64,000 nt of DNA from Isoetes taiwanensis. Its lineage: Eukaryota > Streptophyta > Lycopodiopsida > Isoetales > Isoetaceae. The first letter of the stretch is position 1; every line of letters begins with the position of its first letter. The stretch covers positions 9,430,546-9,494,545 of the forward strand of contig JAJEKV010000009.1 in the NCBI GenBank assembly GCA_021234155.1. The letters run 5' to 3'. Below the pieces are notes generated by a model, which did no database searches, was not told the origin of the DNA, and saw nothing but the letters and a program-made list of their open reading frames with translations. This document shows, in pieces, positions 1-11,043 of the stretch. The translations under genes were made by a program, and so were the position numbers.

Positions 1-164
1 AGGAGAAGATCTCCTAGCTCGGGATCCTCAAGCTCCAGCTCGGATACAGACTCGGCATCGGAAGAGCAGGAAGAAGAGGCACGAGGTCGCCGGCCAAGAT
101 CCAAACCGTGGATGGGGACAGATCACGGACCGATTACGGAAGAAAGTTGACTCGCCCTTAGTAA

Positions 165-2160
165 TGTGTGGAAAGCCGAAAGTTAGAGCAGCCAGGGGGA
201 AAACAGATCCGAATGGAAGCAGAGGCATGGCTGGATGAGATGAGTGAGTATGGCAACGCCTATGGCATGAAAGATAAAGACAAAGGCAGGGTAGCAACAG
301 CAAACCTCAAGGGTGCAGCCAGAATTTGGTGGAAGGGGTATGCCAAAGCACATGGGCTGAGCAGGGACAGTTGCAAGTTCAGAAAGTTCGCCAAGGCATT
401 CAAACATCATTATGTACCAAGAGAACATAAGTGCAACATGATGCAGCAGTTCTATAGACTGCAACAAGGCAACAAATCAGTCCAAAAATACACGGAGGAA
501 TTCATGAGACTAAGGCTTTATGTGCCAAAGTTGAGTGAAAAGCATGCGGTGGAAGGCTATATTGAAGGCTTGAACGATGAGATCCGCAAGCTTGTAAGGG
601 CAATAAACCCGAAGTCTGTGTCAGAGGCAGAAGCAAAGGCCATAAGTTTGCAAGGAACAGGTCCACAAGAGCAGGCATCAAGGCAGCAATATTTCCAGGA
701 TAAGGGGAAGAGCACAGGGGGCTATAGCCCAAGGGCGGCAAGCCCAGTAGCTAGCAAGACGCAGTACAATTCAAATTATGGGAAGCAAGGCAACACAAGT
801 AGTGGCAAGCAGGAAAAGAAACAGGTAAGCTTCAAGGAGCAAGGAGCCAAGTCTAACTACTCCCAAGCGGTGAGGCAATTTCTGCAGTCCATTCCCAAGG
901 AAAAGAAGCAGGAATGTATAGAGAAGCAGCTGTGTTTCAGATGCTTCCAGCCAGGGCATAGGACCAACAATTGCCCCCTGATTATGAATGCGGCATTGGC
1001 AGAGCTGGGATGGGAGACACCATCGGACGCAGACGACGACGAAGCACGGGATTACATCCATGGTGAGTGTCACATCTTTGCAGCTATTGATACAGGAAAT
1101 GCAGAAAGTCAGTATAAGGTGATCTCAACGACCGGAAAAGCCCAAGAGAAATCCTTTATAGTATTGATAGACTCTGGAAGCAGTCATAATTTTGCATCCC
1201 CTAGGATGGTAAGCATGTTGAAGTTAAAGCCGTTAAAGTCCAAGCCCAGGCCAGTCGTGTTAGCCAATGGAGCAATTAGGCATACAGCAGGGAAGAGAAT
1301 AAACTTCAATGTAGACTTGCCAGGTGTTAATGTTGCATTGGGAGCGGAAGTCATGAATATAGGCAAGTATGATCTCATTATTGGAATGGAATATCTTGGA
1401 CCAGCAGGAGCAATCATCGATTGTGGGAAACGTAAGGTGACCTTAACAACGCCAGAGGGCAAAGTCATCGAAATCACAGGTAAAGAAGTAACCCCAATCA
1501 TGCAATGCATGAGTAGTGAAAAATTGCTTAAGTGCATAAGAAAGCAGCAGGTGGCCTATCTCCTTAAGCTTGAGCTCCAAGATCAGGAGCCGGAGAGAAA
1601 TAAAGAGATCAAAGAATCTAGCAAGCTTCCCAGGCCAATAGCAAAGTTGATCGAGGAATTTCACGACTTGTTCCCTGATGAGATTAAGCAGCTTCCGCCC
1701 TATAGAGGAGTCGAGTGTGAAATAGCACTTGAACCTGGGACGAAGCCTACAAGCAAGGCACCTTATAGGATGTCAACCGAGGAGTTGACAGAGTTAAAGA
1801 AGCAGTTGCAAGAATTGCTAGACCTAGGGTTCATAAGACCTAGTGTCTCCCCGTTCGGAGCCCCTATTCTCTTTGTGAAGAAGAAGGATGGGAGCCTTAG
1901 GATGTGCATTGATTACCGCCAGTTAAATAAGCACACCATCAAAAATAAGTATGCCTTGCCTAGGTCAGATGACTTAATGGATCAGTTGCAGGGAGCAAAG
2001 ATCTTCTCCAAAATAGATCTCAGATCAGGATATCACCAGATTAGGATCAAGGAGGAAGACATTCATAAGACAGCGTTCAGGACAAGATATGGGCACTATG
2101 AGTTCACAGTTATGCCCTTTGGATTGTCTAATGCGCCAGCAACATTCATGAGGTTAATGA
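165..2160 (+). pseudogene. R1 Gag - protease - N-terminal reverse transcriptase
   Basis: One reading frame of roughly 660 codons. It opens after an in-frame stop at 162-164, so the true Gag start is upstream and lost or frameshifted. Counting from the GTG at 168, the capsid-like Gag spans about residues 15-170. A CCHC zinc knuckle ([14 protein letters not shown]) is at about 256-269. A retropepsin with active site [10 protein letters not shown] is at about 333-342. The RT palm starts near 540, with the first catalytic Asp in [12 protein letters not shown] (about 613-624) and the [12 protein letters not shown] block (about 649-660). The frame then degenerates before the FFDD catalytic box, which lies in another frame near 2200. 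In an intact element this polyprotein makes virus-like particles and copies RNA to cDNA. Confidence 0.92.
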
Positions 2161-2653
2161 ACCACGCCTTCCGGCGAATTTCTAGATTCCTTCATCATAG
2201 TCTTCTTCGACGATATCTTGGTTTTATGAAGTCTCGTGGAGGAGCACGCCCAACACTTGAGGAAGGTGCTTGAAAAGTTAAGAAGGCATCAACTCTTTTG
2301 GCGGTTATCGGTGCCACCGCGAACGGAAAGAGTGGAATACTTGGGGCACGGATCACGTTGAGAAGGCATTTCCACGCACTCGCGAAGATAGAAGCCGCGG
2401 ATCGGCTGGCCGCACCAAAGAATACGCATGAAGTCGAGCTTCCTAGGGCTAGCAGGCTATTATAGAAGATTTGTCGAATTTTGCCAAGGTAGCCGCCATT
2501 AACGGATCTCACAAAAGGTGGGAAGATAAAAGATTGGGCAGCCCATTGGCAAAACAAGGCCCTGAAAAGCATTTGAGACGCTTAAAGGAAGCTTTGACGA
2601 CGCGCCAAGATTGGTCTTGCCAGATCCGACCAAAGATAAGCTTGTAGCAACAG
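2161..2653 (+). pseudogene. R1 RT/RNase H junction, scrambled
   Basis: By comparison with R2 (30440-30990), this stretch should encode the RT catalytic FFDD box, the RT thumb and the start of RNase H. FFDDILV can be read near 2200 in a shifted frame, and short blocks such as FLGLAGYYR-like and LTDL-like remnants occur to about 2520. Between them the sequence is broken by small indels and GC-rich strings, so no frame stays open. It could be genuine decay or local consensus error in the assembly. Confidence 0.7.
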
Positions 2654-3853
2654 ATGCTAGGTGATAGCAACAGCGCAATCCTCATGCAGGAGGAAAGAGT
2701 AGTGGCCTATGATTCCAAGAAGTTGAACGACGCCGAGCAGCGCTACCCAACGCATGATCAGGAGCTCCTGGCTATAGTAAGGGCTTTAAGAATTTGGAGG
2801 CATTATTTATTAGGAAGGAAATTCCAGTTAGACACGGATCATCAAAGCCTCCAATACATATTTACGCAGCCGCTCCTTAATTTGAGGCAAAGGAGATGGA
2901 TGGAATTCTTGGAAGAATATGACTTTGAGATAAGTTATAAGCCAGGGAAGCTCAATGTGGTTGCGGATGCCCTTTCCAGGAAGCCATTGGCAACCAGAAT
3001 TCATTGTAACGCCATATCAACACTCGTAAGTGAGTTTGGCAAGAAGATTGAGGAAACATTGCCGACGGACCTCGACTTCAAGGAAGTTTGGGCGAGCCTT
3101 TCCAAAGAGGCCAGGACCGACAAGGAAAGGGAGATGTTCAGGCACTACAAGAAGGAAGGAAACTTGCTATATTATAAAAACAAATTGTGTGTACCAAAAT
3201 CTTCGCAAGTTAGAAAGCTTATTTTGAATGATACACACAATAGTCCCATAGCAGGGCATGCAGGGTTCATGAAGACATATTTCAAGATTAAAAGCAGTTA
3301 TTATTGGCCCGGCATGAAGAAGGAAATAGCAAGATATATTAGAGAGTGCCAGATATGCCAGCAGACAAAGGCGGAACAGCTCCGGATCCCAGGTGCCTTG
3401 GAACCATTGCCCGTGCCAAACGCTAAGTGGGAGGTGATAAGTATGGATTTTATTACAGGACTCCCAAGAACAGCAAGGGGCAAAGATGCCTTGATGGTGG
3501 TAGTAGATAAGTTGTCAAAGATGGCACACTTTGTGCCGCAGACAGACAACAGTCTGGCATTAGACACAGCCAACCTATTTGTTAAGGAGATTTTTAGGCT
3601 CCATGGCATGCCAAGGGAGATAATCTCGGATAGAGACTCCAAGTTTATGAGTGCCTTTTGGCAGGACCTATTCACCACCATCCAGACGAAGCTTTCGATG
3701 AGCACGGCGTATCATCCCCAAACAGATGGTCAGACGGAGAGGACAAACAGGATCATCGAAGATATGTTAAGAAGCTATGTATGGAACAAGCAATCCAAGT
3801 GGGATGATTTCATCTACTTAGTAGAGTTTGCCTACAACAAGCACCAAGCGTGA
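2654..3853 (+). pseudogene. R1 RNase H - integrase (zinc domain and catalytic core)
   Basis: An open frame of 399 codons. RNase H occupies about residues 10-110, including the TDHQSL block at 61-66 and the DALSR end motif at 105-109. The integrase HHCC zinc-binding module uses His195, His202, Cys232 and Cys235. The catalytic core has Asp265 (SMDFITG), Asp326 (ISDRDSKF) and Glu362 (QTERTN), with the expected 35 residues between the last two. It ends after EFAYNKHQA by frameshift; R2 continues here as NSTKQ. All the DDE residues are present, so this section is well preserved even though the element as a whole is broken. Confidence 0.93.
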
Positions 3854-4520
3854 GTCATCGCAGATGAGTCCTTTTATGATTAATTACTGCATCGTTGTCT
3901 TACCCCGGATACTTGGCACAACCCCTGTGTCCAAGGTGGAAGTCTCCAGCCAGATGCTTTGGAAATGCAAGACTTGGTGGAGGAAGTGAGAGGATATCTC
4001 CTTGCAGCAAGAAGAAGCGTGCAGAAAAGCATGTTGACAAGCATGGGACGGTAAGAGAATTTGAAGTGGGAGACAAAGTGTGGTTGAAGATCAAAGTCAA
4101 GCAGGCCAAGCTCCGCATCGGCAATTGCAAGAAGCTTGCTCCAAGATGGGCTGGACCCTTCAGAATAGAGAAGAGGGTAGGTAACCAATCCTACAAGTTG
4201 GACTTGCCAGCACATCTTAAGATACATAAGGTTTTCCACGTAAGTTTGCTAAAGAGGCACACCCCAAACCCCGAGGAAGTATTGGAGACAAATGAGTTTT
4301 TAGAAATGACTCGGACGAAAGCATATTGAAATCGTTAGGAAGTCCTTCTTAATAGATCTTATAAGAAGACAAGAAGGTCAAAATTCCTCCAATACCTTGT
4401 GAAGTGGAAGCACTTACGATGTTGAAGACGCCACGCGGGTACTTGAGTCAGATCTTAAGAAACAGTACCCCGAGTTTATGGAGCAATGCAAGGGTCGGCT
4501 CGTCACCGAAGTAGTCGACA
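3854..4520 (+). pseudogene. R1 integrase C-terminus and chromodomain remnant
   Basis: After a frameshift, the frame at about 4021-4329 encodes the basic integrase C-terminal region, with the GPF/Y-type block RWAGPFRIEKRVGNQSYKLD and then KVFHVSLLKRH. Frameshifts and a stop follow near 4327. Broken chromodomain pieces (KFLQYLVKWKH and, out of frame, DATRVLESDLKKQYPEFME) run to about 4500. In the family the chromodomain binds modified histone H3 and steers integration into heterochromatin. In R2 the same part is intact at 32650-32800. Confidence 0.85.
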
Positions 4521-5405
4521 TCAGCAACCAAGAAATCGGCTCAGGCATGTCGATTTGGGTTTAGATTTAAGCATGTGTAGCTAAAGCTAATCTACGCATG
4601 CAGCCTATGCCAGGCATGGGTTGCATGCGTTGTTACCGATGATGAGACCACTACGGTGCTCTCTAGGGCGTGGTGTAATGTCAATGTAGGCATGACCGCG
4701 TTTCCGCTTGTTTGAGTGGAAGGTAGATTAGAAGTCTACTTCTGTCCCACGGAAGTAGACGACCTCGAGAGAAAAGAGGTCATTCAGGTATGCATTGATA
4801 GGAAAAGCACCTCTAGTCAATGCCTACGGGGGAGGGCCCTTCACGCCCCATATACGGGAAGGACCCAAGTCCCACGCTAGGCAACTACAGGTGTAGGCAT
4901 GAGCGGCATATAGGCATAATAGGGCGCTGTCTCTTCGGCCAGGATGGGAGAAACATAATCTTCCTATGCCGAGAGATATGCCTTGCATCCATATAATTGT
5001 ATTTAATGGGTGGTTCCCTTACAACCAACCCTTATAATAATAATTAAATATGTACTAACGTAAGCGCATACATCCCCGCAGCAACTAGAAGGACCAGAAG
5101 CGGCGGGAGGGTAGCGCTACAAGAACTCACAAGCATAGTTTTGCCATAATGTGTTGTGAGGAGGCGACGAGAAGTTTTTAGTTAAAACCTTAAAGCTATA
5201 ATTGATGTTAATTTTGTTTATAGTCGATTATGAAGTAGAGGACGGAAGAGCCTCTCACCATAGTACAATTACAGTAAACTATAAATATTACCTGAGGTGA
5301 TTAATATAATATGGATATGTAAGTGTTGTAATTGCAGGATATGCAGGTACCCAAGGTGGGGAGACGCGTGATGCTGAGGACAGCATCAAGTCAAGGTGGG
5401 GAGAA
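4521..5405 (+). other. R1 3' non-coding region with polypurine tract
   Basis: Non-coding stretch between the chromodomain and the LTR. It contains the block CACTACGGTGCTCTCTAGGG at about 4649-4668. In R2 the matching place has a 7.4 kb insertion, so this is the empty site. The direct repeat AAGGTGGGGAGA occurs near 5352 and again at 5393-5405. The second copy abuts the LTR and is the likely polypurine primer for plus-strand DNA synthesis. Confidence 0.75.
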
Positions 5406-7001
5406 TGTGACGTTCCAAAGATAATATACGCCCCAATACGTATATTATATTTGCCCCGTCCACGCATATGTCACAAGTGACATGTACTTGAGAGTAGGAC
5501 AACGTTGCACCTAGGAGCTAAAGGTTGCACCTAGGGGGCAACCTTGGATGTTGGGTATGTAATTAAACATACACAACAAAAGGTTCCTTGTTCATCCATT
5601 TCCAAATGGCTTAAAGCCATTTGCCCATGTGGATGCCCTAACCTAGATAGGGTCTATATAAGGGCTAAAACCCTAGACCCTAGCTCTCCTTTCACTTTGC
5701 CAATTAGGGTTTTCTAGAGCTTCCTTTCCTCTTTCGCATTCAGGGCTTTCCTGGGCCAATTCCGCCAAGGTAAGGTGAAAATCGCATTGCCAACTCAGAA
5801 AGTCGGATTTGCACAACAAAGTTGCCGAGTAGTTGTCTTCAACAAGATCAGGAGCATGGACGCCCGAGGATCGAGGAGCAAGCCAAGGAGCAGGTATCTA
5901 GTTGTTCTGTTGTGCAAAACCGTCTTTAGGCGTGGCAATATGCCGGTTCAGTATGTTAGATCATCTCTGGAAGCCTTGTAGATCCCTAGATCTGAGACTC
6001 TAACGAATGAACCTAACATTGGATGTTAAGTAGATAGATTGATATGATTCTCTATCTACGTTACGCGGATATTGCATGTATTTCACTCTGTGATCTCCTT
6101 GTTGTGGGAAGGGGGGTAGAGACCTAAAGGCTGTGTAGAAGATGCTCCTAGCATAGCACCTTAGTTCCCACATAATTGCGGCCCGTGCACAGGAGCCCAC
6201 CTGGCTGTGGGTGAAGGGGCAAGGCCGGTTGATAAGGAGGAACTTGTCTCATCGCGGGTGACCCCTCTCGGTAGTAAAGCCTATCGGGGGTCTTTTTTGG
6301 CCCTAGGCTTAATGGCTTGTCTTTTGCGTGTGGGCAAGGTATGAGCTCGACACTCGTGGGGTGGTGGATATGACCTTCCAGTGAGTTCAAGTCGAATAAG
6401 GGCAGTGGCCCTCTAGCCGCCTGCGATGAGCATGGATACCTCTGGAGGAGAGGCAGCTCTCTTCCTGCCTCATCGGGGTTGGGGAGATGCAACCCAGCAG
6501 TAGTAGCCCCTCTGGCTATTCACCCGGCAGGCTACGGCCAAGTCCCAACACTTTTCAGCCTACTCTGCAAAGTGTGCACGGGAGGGGCGGATGGAGTGGA
6601 CTACCCTAAGCCATGTTCTATGCCAGCCAAATCCATTGCCATGAATTCTGTCTGCAATGAACTCTGGAGGCCTAGCCGTCAGTCATCCCCCTTGAGTCCG
6701 AGCCCGGGGTAGGATCTTTCCTTTGTATTATTGTTATGAAGGTATTGCTGACTCTGTGATGTTGCTATTGTTATGGTGATTGTGTTGTATATTATTAGTT
6801 GTGCTCACGTTTGTTTGTTACGCTTCCGCAGATAGGTCGATCCGATGGAAGACGGATGAATGACACATCCACTCTTCCCTTGCTGGCTCTGCCCCCATGG
6901 GAGTGGAGTCAGGTGGATGGCCCCTGTCAGGCAGCTGCCAGGGGGAATGCTCCTCCTTCGAATACGATGCGGGCATCGTATAAGGAGTAGGGGACGTCAC
7001 A
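5406..7001 (+). repeat. R1 3' LTR (LTR A, 1596 bp)
   Basis: Starts TGTGACGTTCC directly after the polypurine tract and ends GGGGACGTCACA, so the ends are TG...CA with a short inverted ACGTCACA. A CTATATAAGG TATA-like box is near 5653. Blocks such as GGAGCCCACCTGG...GTGGGTGAAGGGG are shared with LTR B (7193-8690), though other parts have diverged, so the two LTRs belong to related subfamilies. Short open frames inside it have no support as genes. Confidence 0.9.
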
Positions 7002-7192
7002 ATGTGCTAAGAAATAAAGCACCATGGTCACTGCTTTCCTGGGATCAACAGGCGGTCTGACCTTCATTCCAGGTCTGATTAAGTAAGGCACAATTAGGCC
7101 AACTAAATTTTCAAATGCAGCCCTCTTCATCCGATAGAACTGGTGCCACATATCATCCTCAAAAGAGGGGAGGCAATTCCAAGCGTGATTAT
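7002..7192 (-). pseudogene. Harbinger (DDE_Tnp_4-like) transposase fragment
   Basis: On the minus strand this 191-bp slice encodes about 63 residues, including MWHQFYRMKRAAFENLVGLI, RPPVDPRKAV and LYFLAHC. That is typical of the helical N-terminal part of PIF/Harbinger transposases and HARBI1-like proteins. It is cut on one side by the end of LTR A and on the other by the start of LTR B. It is therefore the residue of an older transposon into which both LTR elements inserted, or which recombination trimmed. Confidence 0.7.
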
Positions 7193-8690
7193 TGTGACGT
7201 TCCAGTACGATATACGGTCTCAAGACGTATACCGTATTGCACCGTCACGCGTACACGCCGCCCAGTCGACGTGTACGCCGACATACACCCAAGCAAGGAC
7301 GCCCTAGGGGGCAACTTGCAATGGTGCGCACACTTAGCAATGCGCGCACCTTTAGACCTTTAACCCATTAAAGGTAGACCAAGGGTCATGGAAAACCCTA
7401 AACCTAACTAATAGCCTACATAAGGCACCAAACCCTAACATTCCTTTTTTCGCCCACAGACCTTCTGAGCTCCGATTCGCGCGCCTGAGGAGTCAATTCC
7501 AACTCCCACGATCTGCCAGTACGCCCCAGCTTGTCAGATCATCCTTCCGACCGCATCCCGAAACAGAACAGAGACATGGACGCCTTCGGATCAAGAGGAG
7601 TGAACCAGGGATCAGGTATTTGGTCGACTGAATAGCTTAAACCTCATTCCAGCCTTCGAACCAGTAGGTTTAGCCTATTAGATCGCCCTTAGTAGCCAAG
7701 CAGACCCTGAGATTGACTCTAACTAAAGAATTAACTCTATGTATTAGATTATTTCTTATTATTTATGATCATATGATGGATGATTGTATTCTGTGGACTC
7801 ATTGTATTGGGAAGGGGGGTAGAGACTTAAAGCTTAGTAGATGATGCTCCTAGCTAGTCCCTCTTAGTGCATTACTAGATTCGGCCTGTGTACAGGAGCC
7901 CACCTGGTTGTGGGTGAAGGGGCCAGACTGGCTTAGAATGAGGTTCGTGTTCTAACCCTCGACCGATCCCTCTGGTGTGTAAGGCCTACCGGGGATCAGA
8001 GTGACTAGGTCTAATGGCTTGCCACTGCGTGTGGGTAAGGCATGGGCTCGACACCCGTGGAGTGATGCGTCACTCTCCAGTGGGTTGAAGTCGAATAAGG
8101 GCAGTGGCCCTCTAGTCACCTTGGGTTAGCATGTAGATCTCTGGAGGGAGTGATCCCTACCTGCCCCATCGGGACTGGGGAGATGTAACCCAGGAATAGC
8201 CCCTTTGGCTATGCACCGGGCTACTGGTCAGTCCCAAAGACTTTTCAACCTACTCGCAAAGTGTGCCTGGGAGGAGGGGCGGATGGAGTGGACAACCCTA
8301 AGCCATGTTCTTATGCCAGCCAAATCCATTGCCATGAATTACATGCGCAATGAACTCACGGAGACCCAAGCCGTCAGTCATCCCTTTGAGTCTGAGCCTT
8401 GGGTAGGAATTCCCATATGTATGGGTCTTGATCTTGTCTATGCAGATGTGATGGACCACCCTTCGAGGTGGATATATGATGTTATGTTCTCGACGTGTAT
8501 GTTTACGCTCAAGCAGACTAGGTAGGCCCTGAGGAAGACGGGGTAAAATGACCCCTTCACTCTTCCCACTGTGGACTCTAGGCGGTCACAGTGAAATGTG
8601 GAGGGCCCGGTACCAGTGTGGAGCTGGTGCGGGGGATGAACTCCTGTTTGTATACGGTGCGGGCATCGTATATGAGTAGGGGACGTCACA
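7193..8690 (+). repeat. R2 5' LTR (LTR B, 1498 bp)
   Basis: Begins TGTGACGTTCC, ends GGGGACGTCACA, and is followed after one base by a tRNA-Met primer site. It is therefore a 5' LTR of a plus-strand element. It is related to LTR A but diverged. The five bases before it are ATTAT, the candidate target duplication. The matching 3' LTR is not in the window. Confidence 0.9.
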
Positions 8691-8691
8691 A

Positions 8692-8703
8692 TGGTATCAG
8701 AGC
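8692..8703 (+). promoter_or_regulatory. R2 primer-binding site (initiator tRNA-Met)
   Basis: TGGTATCAGAGC, one base after the LTR, is the classic plant retrotransposon site complementary to the 3' end of initiator tRNA-Met. It fixes the LTR end and the plus-strand orientation of R2. Confidence 0.95.
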
Positions 8704-8895
8704 CATGTTCTTGGAGACCAAGAGCAAAGCACTGGCCATGCTCCCAGTAGTACTAACTTGATAGGGTCCTCAAGCCTCGAAAAGTGGGAAATTTTTTTTT
8801 CTCATTTTTGTAGTTATGCTAAGCTAGTAACAATTAAGCGAATTGGAATTTAATAAGATTAAAAAAAATAAGCCAAAAATTTTCCAAGTGAGGTG

Positions 8896-8962
8896 GTCTC
8901 AGAGCTCGCGCCTGGTCGCAGAACTAAATTTTAGTTTTGAAGCGAGGCGCAAGCTGTGAGAC
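8896..8962 (+). repeat. 68-bp leader hairpin, copy 1
   Basis: Imperfect palindrome. The left arm GTCTCAGAGCTCGCGCC pairs with the right arm GGCGCAAGCTGTGAGAC, and the centre AAACTAAA/TTTAGTTTT is also self-complementary. It is the first of four copies in the R2 leader. Confidence 0.9.
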
Positions 8963-9084
8963 ATCGAGCCAAGATCACCAAAATATGATGAATTTGAGAA
9001 AAGTAATGTGGTAAGGCTAGTTCTAAGGTAGGAATTAATTGGAATAGCATGTTTTAATTACCTAAATAACCTAGAAATGTACGA

Positions 9085-9152
9085 GATCTCACAGCTCGCG
9101 CCTGGTCTAAAAACTAAACTTTAGTTTTTGAGCGAGATGCAAGCTGTGAGAC
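9085..9152 (+). repeat. 68-bp leader hairpin, copy 2
   Basis: Same palindrome as copy 1, starting about 189 bp after it, slightly diverged (GATCTCACAGCTCGCGCC ... GATGCAAGCTGTGAGAC). Confidence 0.9.
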
Positions 9153-9430
9153 CATTAGGTAGAAAAAGTCTGAAATAAGTGTAGGTTTTAATTAAATAGG
9201 TGCCTTGGCATGATAAATTGAGCAACTTGAACTTTGACCTAAAATTTCCCAAGCTATAAATAAATGTAGACCCCCCCTCATTTTCCCGCTCTAGCCCTAG
9301 AAAACTGCTCTCCCACACTAAGGCTTATCTTGGGGCCGACATCCCATTGACGATCCGGCCAAACATGGCACGGGACCAAGCAGGATCGCGAGGAAAGCCC
9401 GCCCAGCGGCAACCAGCCCGCTGATGCCGG

Positions 9431-10024
9431 GTGACGATTCGGCAGAGATGCTCCGTGAGCCGCCTCCTCAACACTAACGGTCAATCTTCTTCGAGCGAGG
9501 GAGAACCTTCGAATGAGCAAGATCAAGAAGAGGAAGTACATTCGGAAGCAGGGACGGAAGTGATTGAGGAAGAGGACGAGAGAGCGCAGAGGGAAAGGAG
9601 AACCAAGGCCCGAGAGGAACAGAGGATGCCGACGCCAGAGCCGACCATTGAGGAACAAGTCGAAGCCTGGATTCGAGAAAAAGAAGCAGAGGAGCAGCAG
9701 GAGCAGAGCGAGCCGAGACTTGAACCAGCAGAGGAAGCAGATCTCGCGAGGTTTATTAGGAAGTATGAACGCCGGGAGAAGAAGAGGGAACAGAAGAAGA
9801 GGAAAAGGGAAGAGGAGGCAAAAGCGGCCGAGGAACTAAAGAAGAAGAAGGACAAAGCCGTGGAGCAGCCCAAAAGGAAGCTAAAGCGCACGCCCAATCC
9901 CAAGATAGTGATAACCGAGCGACCACCTGATCAGCCCCCGGCCTCCTCGGATGACTCTGACGAAGATCGTAATCTCAACACTGAAGGTGGAAGCTCTTCT
10001 AAACCCCCGGCGACGAAAGCGTAG
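9431..10024 (+). CDS. R2 leader ORF 1: charged low-complexity protein
   Basis: About 197 codons. The recorded start is a GTG, so the true start is uncertain; the plausible coding part begins near residue 15. It is extremely rich in Glu, Lys, Arg and Gln, with runs such as REKEAEEQQEQSE and KKREQKKRKREEEAKAAEE, so a long charged helix or coiled coil is likely. No enzyme motif is visible. Fragments of similar composition continue in other frames to about 10620, suggesting the original ORF was longer and is now frameshifted. It lies between the primer site and gag, where chromoviruses do not normally carry a gene. R1 shows a similar acidic, Ser-rich stretch at 1-110. Confidence 0.45.
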   Translation: MTIRQRCSVSRLLNTNGQSSSSEGEPSNEQDQEEEVHSEAGTEVIEEEDERAQRERRTKAREEQRMPTPEPTIEEQVEAWIREKEAEEQQEQSEPRLEPAEEADLARFIRKYERREKKREQKKRKREEEAKAAEELKKKKDKAVEQPKRKLKRTPNPKIVITERPPDQPPASSDDSDEDRNLNTEGGSSSKPPATKA

Positions 10025-10640
10025 TAGTACCGAAAGCAGCCGTAACGCACTCCAAGCAGGATCAAGTTTGAAGCCCCCCGAAAGTACCCGCTTGGGATAG
10101 GAAGAAATACCACGACCGCTCGGGGAAGCTTACGCCACCGATGAGTAAAATATATACGAAAAGAAAGATGAGGGAGCACGAGGCTTATATGAAGAAATGG
10201 GAGGCCTACAAAGAAGTACTATGAAGAAAAAACAGAGTTAGGATCATCGAGGGAGGGCTACCAACGGCAAATGTAACCTTAAAGCCGCCACCACCGAAGC
10301 CCAAGGTTCCCAAGCCACCACCCAAGAAGAAGATTGACAGAAAGGAGGTGGAGAGGAGAGCGCTAAGGGAGATTAGGCACTTCCAACGCAGCTACGGTCT
10401 TCTAATTCCCCGAGCCCCCTTTGCTCGGTTAGTGCGAGAAGTGATGCAGGCCCTACGGTGCCGGACTTGAGTCACGGATGATGAGGCGGGCGGCAATGCA
10501 AGAGGCGGCTGAGGCAAAGATAGTGCAACATTTTGAAGATTCAACAGCTTGCACTATTCACGCCAAGCGAGTAACCCTAATGCGACAAGACATGTATCTT
10601 GCGAGCCGCATAAAGGGAGAACGCCCTTAGAACCTTTTTT
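10025..10640 (+). pseudogene. R2 leader ORF 1, frameshifted continuation
   Basis: The coding-like, Lys/Glu/Pro-rich composition continues after the stop at 10022, with KPPPPKPKVPKPPPKKKI-like codons near 10280-10340, but no single frame stays open. It ends near 10630, just before an AT-rich stretch. Confidence 0.35.
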
Positions 10641-10776
10641 GTAAATAATTGAAAATTTTGTAATATAAAGCAATTTTGTGTACCTTAACTACATGAGCTG
10701 GATTAATTAGGGCAAGTTAGTAAGTTTTAGCTTTTATTGCAGTGAAATAGGACATTTGCAGACCGAAAAACGTGAT

Positions 10777-10843
10777 GTCTCACAGCTCGCGCCTGGTCGC
10801 AAAACTAAAATTTAGTTTTGAAGCGAGGCGCAAGCTGTGAGAC
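10777..10843 (+). repeat. 68-bp leader hairpin, copy 3
   Basis: GTCTCACAGCTCGCGCC ... GGCGCAAGCTGTGAGAC with the AACTAAAATTTAGTT centre. This is the best-formed copy. Confidence 0.92.
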
Positions 10844-10976
10844 CTCGCCCAAACTTGACCAAAACAGCTCCAAATCGACCAAATAAGGGGTCAATTCTGT
10901 CTGATTTGATGAGCCCATCACCCTTACAGCCTTAGTTTATCCAAACTGGACACCTTTTGATCGAAATGAGACTGAT

Positions 10977-11043
10977 GTCTCACAGCTCGCGCCTGGACGA
11001 AGAACTAAATGTTAGTTTTGAAGCGAGGCGCAAGCTTTGAGAC
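10977..11043 (+). repeat. 68-bp leader hairpin, copy 4
   Basis: Same palindrome, exactly 200 bp after copy 3, with one arm mutated (GCGCAAGCTTTGAGAC). Confidence 0.9.

Larger units (their letters stand above)
1..7001 (+). mobile_element. R1: chromovirus (Ty3/gypsy) LTR retrotransposon, 5' end outside window
   Basis: Domain order on the plus strand is Gag zinc knuckle, aspartic protease, reverse transcriptase, RNase H, integrase and chromodomain remnant. These are followed by a polypurine tract and an LTR that begins TGTGACGTTCC and ends GGGGACGTCACA. This order and the chromodomain define Ty3/gypsy chromoviruses. The 5' LTR and the start of gag lie left of the window. Pol is broken by several indels and one badly scrambled stretch (about 2160-2650), so this copy is probably not autonomous. 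Its uninterrupted 3' region serves as the empty-site reference for the insertion in R2 at 32942. Confidence 0.93.
8704..9430 (+). other. R2 5' leader, non-coding
   Basis: AT-rich leader after the primer site, carrying hairpin copies 1 and 2. I see no convincing open frame until about 9430. Confidence 0.6.

Noticed and set aside
5775-8525. Small open frames inside LTR A and LTR B
   Set aside because: They are not conserved between the two related LTRs and match no family. Treated as chance.
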